From the NCBI GenBank assembly GCA_036971615.1, contig JAYKKR010000031.1, forward strand, positions 62,001 through 126,000: a stretch of 64,000 nucleotides of DNA, read 5' to 3'. Below the pieces are notes generated by a model. It worked only from the letters and a program-made list of their open reading frames with translations, was not told the DNA's origin and did no database searches. Positions 32,546-43,490 of this stretch are shown piece by piece (the stretch's first letter is position 1; every line of letters begins with the position of its first letter). Made by a program: the position numbers and the translations under genes. Source of the DNA: Amyloporia xantha (lineage: Eukaryota > Basidiomycota > Agaricomycetes > Polyporales > Adustoporiaceae).

Positions 32546-33308
32546 ATGCCGGCCGCAACATCTTCCGCGGCGTCTGCCCAGCACATGGAACGCATCGCGA
32601 TGCGGATGTTCCGCTATCGCACTTGGCGCATCCAGGAAGCACTGCTCAGGTTGAATGAGCGTCTCGACTCTGGGGATCTCCCGCGCAATGACTTACAGTA
32701 CATTCGGTGGCGAGAGGCACTCACATTTGAATTTGTGAGTCACCACCATCTGGTTACATGATGACGCTGCTGACCACCTCGTGCACAGCGAGAAACTCGA
32801 CAGTGCCTGGGAGAGTTGGTCCTCGCGCGGCGCGGAAAGGCAATCGATTTGCCCCAAGTCATTCAGGCCATGATCGATCAGACAATGTTCGGCGTCAAGT
32901 GGACGATCGACATCCGCGCGCTCGCCGCGATCCCTATTGCGCTCCCTATCGCGCCTCCCCGGAGGACATGGTGACTTCGGAGGATCATCTGTCCAGCATC
33001 TGGTGGGAGTGGGCCGACCGAGATGACTCGAAACCTGAATGGTGGCGCTCACCAACTGGGGTGAGTTCTTTCAATATTCCTCCGTAAGTTATTCAGTCTC
33101 ATTCTTCACACTGTAGGACTACGTCGTCACGGAGAACTTCGACGTCGACTGCCTGCGTCAGGCGGAGGAGCTTGCGAGGCACCTTTCAACCATCACGGAG
33201 AGGATGCTCGCGATGAGGACGCGCGATAAGCAGGGAATTCTCCGCGTGCTCGGTGCTGTCAAGGAGGACGCGCCTGCCACCGCGGCTGGAGGGTCGACTT
33301 TATTGTAG
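32546..33308 (+). CDS. S1, small KDZ cargo protein (copy A)
   Basis: Three exons. Exon 1 encodes MPAATSSAASAQ and a charged helical segment (MERIAMRMFRYRTWRIQEAL); an intron starts GTGAGTCACC after TTTGAATTT and ends at TGCACAG. Exon 2 encodes RETRQCLGELVLARRGKAID, then IIWWEWADRDD-like aromatic residues; a second intron follows GGG and ends CACTGTAG. A missing C near 32956 (CCCC versus CCCCC in copy B) breaks the frame between PIAPP and EDMVTSEDHL. The paralogue S2 lies directly downstream. Function unknown; S1 is divergent from the transposase. Confidence 0.6.
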
Positions 33309-33947
33309 CACGTCTGTTGTATTTTCTCGCGTCTCAATACAATGTTGTTGCAAGATCACCCGGTGTCCATGAGATTGAGGATCGTTGGAATGCATAGCAC
33401 GAAGGCGGGCCGTACGTCCCAACTCTCACATCAGCGGTGAGCTCGCGGCCATTGGTCGCGGTCAGAGCGATGGACGACCGCGTTTCGCCGAGCCTATAGC
33501 GAATTCCGTACACATCGGGGACAATAGCATGCACAGCATTTGCCGAGCATGTTCATGGACATCAGAGAATGTTCATGAAGTGCCTGACATGACACACATT
33601 CATACGCCGAGCTTCGCAATGATTATCAGATCCATAAGTCGCACTCACGACTCAACGCGCATTTGGCGCGGTCGCTTCTGCGATGATCGGCGGGGAGTGC
33701 GCGCATCATGGCAACTCTTATCGAATATATCCTCAAGACCTCGCGGCGCGCTTTTACCCTTTTGGATTGCCGCGAACCATCCGCGCCAAAGTAATCTTAT
33801 TACCGAGTTGGGACAGTTGCAGCGAAGCCTGCAGGCAGGTCATCTGCCCAAGCCCAAGGCCTTTTGTGACATGTCGCTGCTTCTCATGCGCATCACCGCT
33901 CTTCCTCCCTGCTTCGCGAACGCGCGGTTGACACGTGTATGGGAACC

Positions 33948-34009
33948 ACTTTGGCCACGAGGTGACCAGGTGGGAGATGCTAAATATTCGGCGAGGTGTG
34001 CGGGGGCAG
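33948..34009 (+). promoter_or_regulatory. Conserved upstream block of S2
   Basis: 62-bp block matching 32447-32508 with a few substitutions, including CTTTGGCCACGAGGTGACC and TGCTAAATATTCGGCGAGG. It shows that S1 and S2 arose by tandem duplication that included the promoter. The rest of 33309-33947 contains no recognisable gene. Confidence 0.5.
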
Positions 34010-34045
34010 GGCTCCATCTTCATTTCACCCTCTTCCCATTTCGCA

Positions 34046-34794
34046 ATGTCTTCTGTCCTCCCGGCTCAAATGTCTGCCCAAGCATCCGCCCATCAACTCG
34101 AGAAGACCGCGACCCGCATGTTCCGCTACCGCGCGTGGCGGATGGAGCAGGCCATACGGAGGCTCAATGAACGGATTGCATCCGGTGATCTCCCCGGACG
34201 GACCTCCAGTATGATCGCTGGAAGGTCGCCCTTATCAAAGAACTCGTTAGTCACTATCATTGACAAGTTGAGCTCATCGCGCTGATTAACCACACACAGC
34301 GCGACAGTCTTGCGAACCTTGGCGAGATTGTGCTCGCCCGCGGGGGGAAGGAGGTGAGGTTGCCGCAGATTATCCATGCCGCGGTCGCGCACACACGGTT
34401 CGATGTCGAGTGGGACCTCGACATTCACAAGCTGGCCGCGGTACCAATCGCGTATAAAGTGGCGCCGCCTCCTGAGGAAATCCTATCCTCGGAGCACCAC
34501 CTCGACACAATCTGGTGGGAGTGGCCCGACCGCGACGACGACAATCCGGAGTGGTGGGATTCACCTACATTGGTAGGTTCATGTGTTTCAAATATCACAT
34601 TGTCCTCGTTGTTCTGACATTGCAATTTTCAGGAGCTCATCGACAGGGAGACCGCAGAGGCGGATCAAGTCAAAATCACGATTGACCACTCCGAAGGCGG
34701 CCAATACATTGCGGCCAGAATGCTCGCGCTGCAGGAGGGAGGCAATCCGAGGGGCACGCGCGTGCTGTATGCAATTCGGGAGGAGGTTCCCTGA
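34046..34794 (+). CDS. S2, tandem paralogue of S1
   Basis: The start MSSVLPAQMSAQASAHQLEK is followed by the same helical segment as S1 (TRMFRYRAWRMEQAIRRLNE). Exon 2 carries RDSLANLGEIVLARGGKEV and the aromatic block IWWEWPDRDDDNPEWWDSP, matching S1 closely; exon 3 ends EEVP at 34794. Introns begin GTTAGTCACT and GTAGGTTCAT. One base is odd in exon 1: the frame across LPGRTSSMIAG does not match S1 well, suggesting an indel near 34195. No known domain is recognised. Confidence 0.6.
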
Positions 34795-35728
34795 TTTGCT
34801 GCTTCGTTCACTCCCGCGGATATTCCGCCATTGGTCGCGTAGTCTCCCTCATGTGTAGAAATGCAAATATATACGTATTGTGATGGTCGCGAGATAGTTA
34901 CAACATTGACGTGCGGGAGCGTCAAGCGTAAGCCTGTCGTGGGCGCATTTTCCCTCAAGAGATGCACTACTGTAACGCGCGACGGCTGTCTGAGTTTGTG
35001 TCCAATCGTCGCGATAAAGGTGTCGGGCGGGATGTGTTTGCAAAATAGCCTTTGTGAGCCTTTATTAACTGAGGTATTTTGAGTGTTTCTCCCAGTCAAT
35101 ATCAAGGGGCATATAATGCGAGTTTCCTGCACAGGGAATGTAAGGATATCAGCCAATTCTGAAAGCAAGTGTAGCGGCGACGCGGGAAGCCGGAGGGTGT
35201 CAACAGAGAAATTGCGCGGGTCGACTTGAAAGTGGATAGGAGCCCAGTGGCTGAGGCAGGCATCCCGCGAGCAATTGTCGCGAGTGAACGGCAAACATTG
35301 TCGCGGGCAGAAGCAAGTAGGTTCTGTGCTGCTGTCATGACCTTCAGAGAGCAGCTTTCTACTGCCTTGGAGGATTCGGTCGCGGATGCAAGTTCGCGGT
35401 GGATTTCTGAAGTGTCGCGGTGGATTTCGGACGTGTCGCGGTGGATTCCTCACCTATGGAGTTGCGTCGTTTACAATCACACGACTTGTAAAGATTGAGT
35501 TAGCTAATATATTTCATGTGGGACTGTTGAAGTCCCATTCTGTCGCGGCTGGGCGATACCTATATGCTAAAACTACAGCGGCTACTCTACGGACAGTCCG
35601 CGACACCCTGATACCCTCCGTGGCTTCGCTCCTCACTGTGGTCCTCCTGCGCCCTTGTTGAGGGTCGAGCCAAAGGCATTTCCGCAGCGCGTGCGCCCGC
35701 GCTGCTGTCTTGCGAGCTCCCAGATGCA
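34795..35728. other. Region between S2 and R2 with no confident gene
   Basis: A minus-strand open frame of 262 codons (34665-35453) overlaps the end of S2 and has no recognisable domain, so I do not call it a gene. The stretch contains a 21-bp unit TCGCGGTGGATTTC repeated at 35394, 35415 and 35436, and the R2 3' hairpin at 35520. It is still dense in TCGCG/CGCGA. Confidence 0.4.
35520..35536 (-). terminator. 3' hairpin after R2
   Basis: GGGACTGTTGAAGTCCC is the reverse complement of the hairpin after L2 (22882), at a corresponding position downstream of the paralogous gene R2. Confidence 0.45.
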
Positions 35729-38422
35729 CTACTTTGAGTAGGCGTGAAAGGGGGCCGCGGTGGGGGTATGTACAGGGAACAGGGGCCCGGGCTTGAAGGC
35801 GTGCGTCCTAGCCACATCATTGACCTGCCTACGCATCTCCTCCATCTCACCTGCATATCCGTTGATCTGCGCGGAAATGGCGCTCAGGGATGCTTCGACT
35901 GAAAACGCGTCCAGGCTCTGCTGCATCTTCTTCACCTCCTCGCGAAGGTTTACAACAGAGTCGCGAAGCTCTGCAGGCTCGACGGCGTTGAGGGTGTCCG
36001 CGAGCACTTTAATGCGCTGGCTCGAGGACTCCACAATCGTTCCCAGCGTGTTGTAGTTGCTGCCCAGCGTCCTCACGTACTTGTCCATGCCATTATGGCG
36101 CTCCTCGAGCTGCTTGATCCGTGCCTGCAGATTGCCTCCTGTCGCAATCTCGACCTCAGAAAGCCGCTTGGAAAGAGACGAGATCTTCGAGTTCACGGGA
36201 GCCACTGCATCCTCGATGTGGTCTTTGGAATATTCCTGCAGCTTCACGGATGCATCTTCCAACACACTGCGGATCTCCACCCTCGAAGCCAATGACGGCA
36301 GCTCGCGGTCGAGCTCATCGTCCAGTGAAGCAAACTTGTCCTCGAGAGCACGAACCGCTTTCTGGAGCTGCCGGGCCTGGAGGCGCTCCTTCGCGGCCAA
36401 CTCTCGCTCCTTGGCTGCTACCTTTCGTTCCTTCGCGGCTAGTTCTCGCGGCTCGGCATCCCACTCCATGTCGCGATCGCTGGGGTGAACACTGCCGTGA
36501 GTGTCGTTCTCGAGCTCGTCGACTTCCTCTTCCTGCTCTTCGTCAGGCTCATTAGCGTTCAGTTTGCTGAAGGTGACCTGAGATTTCCGCGACGAGCTCG
36601 CGTTGCGCGAAGGGGGTTGCCCAACGCCCGGTGTCTTCGCGACGGGCGCCCGACTGGGTCCTGGATTCGCCGGGGCTGTCAACCCTTCTCGCTCCACGTC
36701 AATGGGGGGTGGGGTGGGTTTCAACCTCGGGTCGCGCTTTGCCCTCTTGCTCTTCGGCAGCGCTTGCACGACTTTGGGTGTGGTCGTAGTCGCGGACGTC
36801 TTAGGTCCGGGCGCCTTCGTCAAGTTCACCTTGTACACCTCGTACAACTGCCCATCGGGAAGGACATTGTGGCCCTTTTCATCTTGATGCAAAAAGCCTG
36901 CATCGCGCGAGTAGACCGTGTTGGTCGGTGGCTTGATGCCATCCTTGATGCATTGCCGGGCGTACTCCTGGAATGCTGTCGCGGTTTCCGTGACATTCTT
37001 GCGGCCGCTGATTGCCTTGCCGGTGGGTGTCCGAGGGGCCAAAGAGCATTTGCCTTTGCTCCGCGCGCAGCGGATGCAGCGCGCAAAGGATGATGGCGCG
37101 ACCTTGCAAGGCTGCTTATTCGCGATGCACAGCGTGCACGGTACCAGCTGGCAAAAGATGGGTGAGTAGCGTGAAGGTGACGCGATGACAGTACTTACTG
37201 ATGCAGTCGCGTCCTTGGCTGCATCCTCAATCTTCGCGACCTCGGCAGCAGCTTTGGCGCGGATCTCCTTCTCCTTCTCGGTCTCCTCCTTGTCGGTTCC
37301 CTCCTTTCCCCGCGTCGACCTCCGAGGAATGCCCTTTCCTGCCATTTTCTTGCCTTTCCTTTGCGACGGGATGCTTCCTCCTCACTGTCGTCATCCACCT
37401 CCTCGTCATTCTCGTCGGGACCATCATCCTTGTCATGACCCCCTCATCGTCCGTATCCTCCGTATCCTCCTCATCCGCATCCTCTGCTTCCTGCCGTGAC
37501 CGCTTCCTTGCCCCCGTGGCCCCGGACTTTTCGACAGGAGCTACAGTGGTTCTGCTCGATTGGGCAGCCATACGGGGCACGTTGACGTGGGGGATGTTGG
37601 TGCGATTTTCGCGGGAGTCATGCTTGCCTATGTTCTTGAGTGACTGATGGCTGGGCTTTGCTTGCGATGGCTGCGCGATGCAAACAGTGCCCTTGCCTGC
37701 CAATGGGGGTGGCTGTAAGGACGTGCTCGCCGCAGACTGGGATACCGCGCGCTGCTGGGACGGGCGGGATTCGGTCGCGGCGTCGGCCTGACGGGATGGC
37801 TTCGCAGTTTTGGTGGGGGCGGGCTCCGCGTCCTGATCAGCGGACGACTTCCGCTTTTGGCCACTCGCGCGGGACTTTGACGCTTCAGGTTGCGCGCTCG
37901 GCGATGTTGGTCCGCCAGATGCAGCGGCAGGAACAGGAGCTTCCGCTGGTAAATACAAAGTCTCAGTCAGTTCCCTAGAAAAATGACAAAAATGTTGCTT
38001 ACCTCTTACAGTCCACCACTGGTCCTTCCCCAGCTCGACCTCCCGAGTAGGGGCAGGCACAACAAATTCCTTCTTCCGCTCGGCAGAAATCCGCGGGTCA
38101 TCGACCCGAATGCGGCGAAGGTCGGCGCCGTTCCTAGACGCCACGTACTCCAGCACCGCACTGAACAACAATGCTGGGACGCGAAGCGACCTTTTCACAT
38201 CTTTGGGCGCGTCGCGGAAGGCGTGCCAGCCCTTTTTCTAATGTGGATGAACATATTAGTTGTTTGACAGCGAGCTCATCGTTGTACTCACAAACTCGGT
38301 GTAGGCCATTTGCTCATAACGCATGTACTCCGGTGCTTCAGGGAGGGAGCGCAGGCAAGCGCGGCACCCAGACGCGCGGTCGCGGTATCAATGGTCAATT
38401 GGCGGATGGTGGTGTCAGACAT
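35729..38422 (-). pseudogene. R2, right-end paralogue of the zinc-cluster/coiled-coil gene
   Basis: Start at 38422 with MSDTTIRQLTIDTATARLGA, matching MSDAVVRQLTIDTATARMAA of L2. Intron 1 sits at the equivalent place (after ACCGAGTTT) and exon 2 begins KKGWHAFRDAPKDVKRSLRV. The zinc cluster is CTLCIANKQPC-x9-CIRCARSKGKC, exactly CX2CX6CX9CX2CX6C, followed by LAPRTPTGKAISG and a long coiled coil with ELAAKERKVAAKERELAAKE. It ends at 35729. Two frame changes near 37345-37420 in the acidic region and one near the start (38300-38400) interrupt the reading frame. It is divergent from R1 across about 250 bp, mirroring L1/L2. Confidence 0.7.
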
Positions 38423-38674
38423 ACTGTGGGAGAGGACTGAAGATGAAACGGAGATAGTGAATCAGGCGAATAGCTGGTTATGGAGGAGATGGAGGTTAGA
38501 ACTGACTTTGATGCGCGCGACCTTCGAGGAACTGAATGCGTTACGGGTTATGTCAGCAGCGCTCGATCAACTCGTCACGTTTTCGCGGCGATCGTGAGCA
38601 ATCTGCATTGATCGCGACTGTCGTATTCCACTCAGTGTCTCGTCTTCCCAACCGACCTCATCTCGCGCGGACAA

Positions 38675-39900
38675 ATGGCGTGGGCGATGGACTCTGACAT
38701 AGACAACTGTGAGTACGCGTCTCGCGCATGACTGATACTGATATTTTGTAGCTGTGTTTGATCGAGAACGATCTCCAGTGACCCTCGACGCATTCATGTC
38801 GGAATCTAGCGACCTGGAATCGAACACTGGTAAGTAGAGCCATTTCCAGCCCCATTTCGGGAGCTTCTTTCGTCCATTTCACCTAAATCTCAAAGGCGTC
38901 GATTCGGCGCTCCAAGACAACAACATGAACACCCGCGCGCGGTCCCCGATTGATGTGGAAATATTTGATCTCGAGCCAGGTAATGTTTCGGGTCGCTCGA
39001 TGTTGTGATCTCATCTAACATCCGCGCGAAGTCTCCGAACGCTCTCGGAGCCCCATTGAGCTCGACATCCTCGATCAGGATACTGACATTCCTCCCGCTG
39101 GCGACTATGTAGCTCACAATAGTGAGTGAGGGAATTGTTTGCCCAGCTTGTTTTAACTTGCTTCATGTAGGAGCCGTTCTTCGTGAGCGATCACCGGTGG
39201 ACCTGGCAGACATGTTCAATCAGGATAGCGGTGACCTCAGTAATGGAGGTACGTCTGGAATAACAGCTATGGCACAAGTACTACAAGTACTACCACTCAT
39301 ATAATGCAGAGGAGCATGCTCGCGAGCGTTCTCCGATCGACCTGAACGATGTCGTTAATGTCGATTCGAATGACGCGCTGGATGATATTGCGCGTGCCAA
39401 CGCAGACGCGAAAGGAAAACGCAAAGGTAAGAAAGATTGGAACACTCTCAAAGAACAAAGCTCGATTGAAATCACACATAACGAAGAGGAATCGAATGTT
39501 GCACCCGCGACTGAGGCTCGGAGACCCTTGCCGCGTGATGACGCTGTCGCGCCCGCCACCTTCTGTTTCTGACCCCGCTCGATATAGCTACATAAAGGAG
39601 ACTGTTGGACAAGGTGTGTAATCTTGCAGTTTATCCTGACAGGCTATTTATCTTCACATAGGGCTTCCTTCTGTGAGGGAGGCCACTTACGTTCGCGATG
39701 TGCGCCGACACTCTCGCGAGCAGTTGATCGCGGTCAACCGCGACATTGAGGCGCTCGAGGACATCCTCTTTCTGGTGCGGGGGATTCAGCAGCTACTGAG
39801 AACAAGGAGGACAGCAAGGACGATTTCCGAAGTAGAGAGAAGGCTGTGGGTGGATGGGTGTCCCTCACCGGATGAGGATGAGGATGGTGGTCCAAAGTAG
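38675..39900 (+). CDS. R1, repeat-exon protein (right end)
   Basis: At least eight exons can be read with short introns. Exons 2 to 6 each contain one copy of a motif: RERSPVTL, RARSPIDV, RSRSPIEL, RERSPVDL and RERSPIDL. The introns between them are all in phase 1, so whole exons could be duplicated without breaking the frame. The last exon encodes RDVRRHSREQLIAVNRDIE then ALEDILFLVRGIQQLL and ends LWVDGCPSPDEDEDGGPK at 39900, matching the C-terminus of L1. The start could also be the second ATG at 38687. Function unknown; the Ser-Pro motifs suggest phosphorylation. Its partner R2 is divergent. Confidence 0.65.
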
Positions 39901-40610
39901 ACCTCAATTTAGCCCTATTCATTTTCACTGTAATCTCAATGTGAACTTCGCCTCCACCGCGCTGTGCATGTATGCTAAGGCAAACCATAACGGTACTTGA
40001 TTTTGCAGTGTATAATAGCTACATTGCGCCCTATAGTATGCACACCATATAGGACTACATCCTGACCGTGCCTAAGTGCGGATTGGTCTGGTTATTGTGT
40101 TGTAAATTAAGGGGCTTCCTCACGCGCGCGTGCACTCACGACATGCTGAAAACCCGCTTGGTGCCAATTTCCGCATCTTGCAACAGGATCGGTAAATATG
40201 ATACCTAATATTTTATAAAGGTCTCCAAGCACCATGGCACGAGATTGATCGGTCGCGTTCGCGCGCGGTCTTGCACCTTAGGGAAGCATATTACGAGCGG
40301 CCGCGCTTAGAGTAAGGATAGTCGATAAAATATCTTATCGGCCGATCTTACTTCCAAGATGCGGAAATGGCATCGCGCGAGCCTGCAGTATGGCCCACGG
40401 CGCGAGACGGGTCGGTCGCGGTGGTCTCGCGCGGTCTTGCACCGTAGGGAAGCATATTACGAGCGGCCGCGCTTGGAGTAAGGACAGTCAATAAAATATC
40501 TTATCGGCCGGGCCTAGCTCTATGTGATAGTGGTACACCTCGGCCGCGCTATACCTGTGGGGAATGCAGCGCGCGTCGGGCGATGCTGTCTCGTAGGTCA
40601 CAGCGGGGGC
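39901..40610. other. Right subterminal region of KDZ copy A, non-coding
   Basis: No gene is visible. An 82-bp direct repeat (40263-40344 and 40429-40510) contains GCGCGGTCTTGCACC, AGCATATTACGAGCGGCCG and ATAAAATATCTTATCGG, the last being a short palindrome. This is not related in sequence to the 86-bp left array but occupies the matching subterminal position. Confidence 0.65.
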
Positions 40611-40697
40611 GTCGGCCGGCGTCCGGCGCCACTAGGGTCAGGCTACATTGTCAGGCATATATGTCCTAGGAGTCAGGGGTACAGTGACTGAAAGGTG
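40611..40697 (-). repeat. Right terminal inverted repeat of KDZ copy A
   Basis: It contains GTCGGCCGGCGTCCGG, GGGTCAGG, ACATTGTCA and GAGTCAGG in the inverse order of the left end, ending near CTGAAAGGTG. The exact last base is uncertain by a few positions because no target duplication could be fixed. Confidence 0.75.
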
Positions 40698-41141
40698 TGG
40701 AGATACGACAGGGACTGTCGGAGGGGATGTCGGTTGCGTAGACTCGGACTGCGCGACTCCTCTTTGGGTTCCCGCAGGTGGATTCGCTTGCAAGACAGGG
40801 GGAGTAGGGAGATGGGAGACTCCTCCTTCTTGACTTTGGCTGCGGCTAACGCTGCCGCCAGGTCGAGGAATAGATGAGCCAGGGGTGGCAGGTCGAGAGG
40901 GGACGGGGGTGACGTGACGTGAGAGGGAAGTGTGCTCGCTCCTGGGTCCTCCGGGGTGTTGGACGCGCCGGATAGGAACAAATCGATTATTCGAGGAAGG
41001 CTCGGTGATGGAGCGCGGGGTTCGATTTGGACACGGTTGTCGGGGGCAGTCGAACCAGTTATTTTCCTCGAAGTAGCAGTCGGTTTGGTCCTGGGTGTCG
41101 AAGGAGTGAACGAGTCCGTGACAGCGGAGTTCTTCTGCCAC
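40698..41141 (-). pseudogene. N-terminal fragment of a Gypsy gag, cut by the KDZ element
   Basis: The minus-strand frame starts at 41141 (MAEELRCHGLVHSFD) and includes YFEENNWFDCPRQPCPNR, followed by a Pro/Ser-rich tail. This style is seen in gag-like first ORFs of agaricomycete Gypsy elements. The frame runs into the KDZ right end, which supplies the last residues (TYMPDNVA), so the gene was truncated by KDZ insertion or rearrangement. The remainder is not found directly on the other side of copy A. Confidence 0.5.
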
Positions 41142-42254
41142 AATGGATGGAGGAAGGGGAGGTGCGCATACGTAAAGAAGACTGTTTGACTACGTATCTA
41201 CGGCGCCCGAGAGAACCCCGAGTGGTTCGCAATTCACGTGGGACCCAGTACAGCCTTTGATTATTTCGCTGCAGGAATCTAGACCACGCGTTGGTCAACC
41301 CAACAAGAGACGCCCACTGAAGTGCAGTCTCTGAAAGCTCGTTCCACTATGAGGTGGCAATGTGTCTACGTGCGGGGGATGGCGTCACGAGCACCGAGTT
41401 CCCGACTTTGTATCGTAACGGTAATCGAAGTATAGTAAAGGTGCGCACCACCCAACCAATGGAAAGGGATTTGGAGAATGTGAACGCCGGCGGCGATGGG
41501 GAGTTTCGACCTAATGTCGCGACTTAGAGTCAAGCAACAGGGGAAGAACAAACCTAAATGGCCGAGGGTGTTCGACTAGGTCTTATCGAAGCGATGACGA
41601 GCTATGCTCAAGTCTAAGGCTAGGGACAAGATAAATAAATGTAAGTAGAGGTAAGTATGTACAGGCAAGCTTGGCTTACCTAGGGACAAGAGGTCGAAAC
41701 TGAAGTCCCCAGGCAGAGGCGTACTACTTATATACTACAAGAGTTCAGGGCAGGCTATCTACATGGTCCGTGCGCAAGTGGTCTGTGCGCAGTCTGAGTA
41801 AGCAGGCTATGAGTCATAAGTGATGTCGTGAGCGGAGCCCGGTCGGGGCCCGAGGTCGGCCGGCATCGTGCTTAAGTAAGTGTCCGTAAAGGGAAGGCGG
41901 GACGGAGTCCGTGGGAAAGGGACATGTGACCTGTAATGGTCGACGTGTCTGAGTCTATGAACAACGAACTTGCAGTGTTCGTGTATAGTAGAATGGCCGT
42001 TCGAATAAGAGGGGAAAATAACGATGAGTAAAAGGAGAAAATCGTCCGTATATAGAAAGGAGGAAACGCTCAATGTCAACTCGTGACAGATATAGACCAG
42101 AGACCAGAAGGATAGTAAATAAGTGAACAAAAACAGACAGGAGTGGTAGAGGAGCATGGAAGAAGACGACACAGAGTGGTAGTGGAGGAAGATGAGAGAG
42201 AAACGACCATGAGTGCCTAATTTGGGTGTCAGTTTGTCGCGTCAAACTGACACC
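41142..42254 (-). repeat. Candidate leader and 5' LTR of the truncated Gypsy
   Basis: No gene is visible. Position upstream of the gag start fits a leader plus LTR in minus orientation. The outer edge has a perfect 12-bp-stem hairpin at 42225-42254 (GGTGTCAGTTTG, loop TCGCGT, CAAACTGACACC), and TGTCA/TGACA termini are common for Gypsy LTRs. Without a second LTR copy this cannot be proved. Confidence 0.3.
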
Positions 42255-43490
42255 TGTTTTGGGAACCCTGGATTAGGGTCAGCAGGGACTTAGATGCATT
42301 TGCACTCCTCCTCAGTCATTCCTCCTTCGTGTTCTATGTCTGTATCTGTTCTCTCTACTTGCTTGTATCTACCACACTGTGACTAGGGACTGTAGCTCAC
42401 TATCTATAGCTTCTGGGAATCTCTATCCACTGGAACTTGAGTGACCACAGACGGTTGTGGCACTGTCTCTGCTCTGTATTTTCTGGGGATTTCTGTGAGT
42501 ATTCTTTCTCTATTCCTTATTCCCTAGCCTTGGGGAATAGTACCAGGACTGTTTAAGCATGCTGGGTGGGGTTTGGATGGGGGTTTGGAGGTTTTGGAGG
42601 GTTGGAGAAGGAATGGGCGCTTTTTCGAGGTTTTGATCGGATGATAACTGGGGATCCAAGGTGAGTTATCCTTTTGCTTTTATACCATTCGATTCGCATC
42701 GTCGAGGCGGTTCGGTAGAGCCCTTGCCCATCCAAATCCGTCCATCCCTTCCTTTTCTATTGCTGTTTTTCATCAAAAACATCGTCATGTCCATATCTCA
42801 GGAACCTGTGGACGGTTTCCTTTGATTCCTGGATAGAATGAAAGCCCTAATCAGAGGCTTTCCGAAGATATATACATTTAGGGGTCTGCACATAGCGGGT
42901 CCCATTCAGTGGCCATATGTTGAATGGCCTCCTCCTCATTCTCCCATTCTTCATGTGCATCTTCTCTATCTATCCCTGTACTTATTCCTCACACTATTCA
43001 GGTATATAACACTTCCTTATTCCCCTATTTATTCAGTTGGAGCCTCTTTTCATGGTCAGAGACAGAATTTCCAATACTGTGAGTCGTCTTCTCCTGTTTG
43101 ACCTCAGACCTTTGATCTTTGATCTCAGGCTTTTGACTGTCCACTGTTAGTGGAAGAAAGAGTTGCTGGATGTATGGTATAGCTATGAGGGGAGGAGGGA
43201 AGAATTGAAGTGCAGCAGTACAGAGGTCTGTACGCATATCATGCTCCTGCTACCACTCTCTGTTTACCTGATGAAAGTACGCTCTTTTTACATCTTTCTT
43301 TATCTATCTCATGCTTCTTTCCCTTCCCACTAGATTCTTGTAGTTCACCAGCTCTCTGTACCTTTTTGTATGAATGTACGCCTCTCATATTCAATTGAGT
43401 AGTAATAGAATCCATTCGCATATGATACATTCAATGATAATATGTTGTATTTTTGGAAATATATCAGAGTGATCCAAAGAAACACAAGCT
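42255..43490. other. No recognisable gene; AT-rich with G-rich and pyrimidine-rich tracts
   Basis: Short open frames only, none with a recognisable motif. A G-rich tract (GGGTGGGGTTTGGATGGGGG, about 42566-42584) could form a quadruplex. Probably old transposon or intergenic DNA. Confidence 0.4.

Larger units (their letters stand above)
17309..40697. mobile_element. KDZ transposon copy A with TET/JBP cargo (~23.4 kb)
   Basis: Imperfect terminal inverted repeats bound the unit: the left end (17309-17400) reads, on the complement, like 40611-40697, sharing GTCCGGCG, GGGTCAGG, ACATTGTCA, CATATAT and GAGTCAGG in order. Inside are the KDZ transposase, a TET/JBP dioxygenase and at least seven other element-linked genes. 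From the left end to 34 kb the sequence is repeated almost identically as copy B from 48194. No clean target-site duplication is visible. Several genes of this copy carry single-base indels relative to copy B. Linkage of TET/JBP genes to KDZ transposons is established for basidiomycetes; the exact gene set here I infer from the sequence. Confidence 0.9.

Noticed and set aside
34665..35453. 262-codon minus-strand open frame
   Set aside because: It overlaps the end of S2, shows no domain, and part of it is a 21-bp DNA repeat; not supported as a gene.
42225..42254. Reading the 30-bp hairpin as a transcription terminator
   Set aside because: No gene ends nearby and bacterial-type terminators do not apply; a retroelement terminus is more plausible but unproven.
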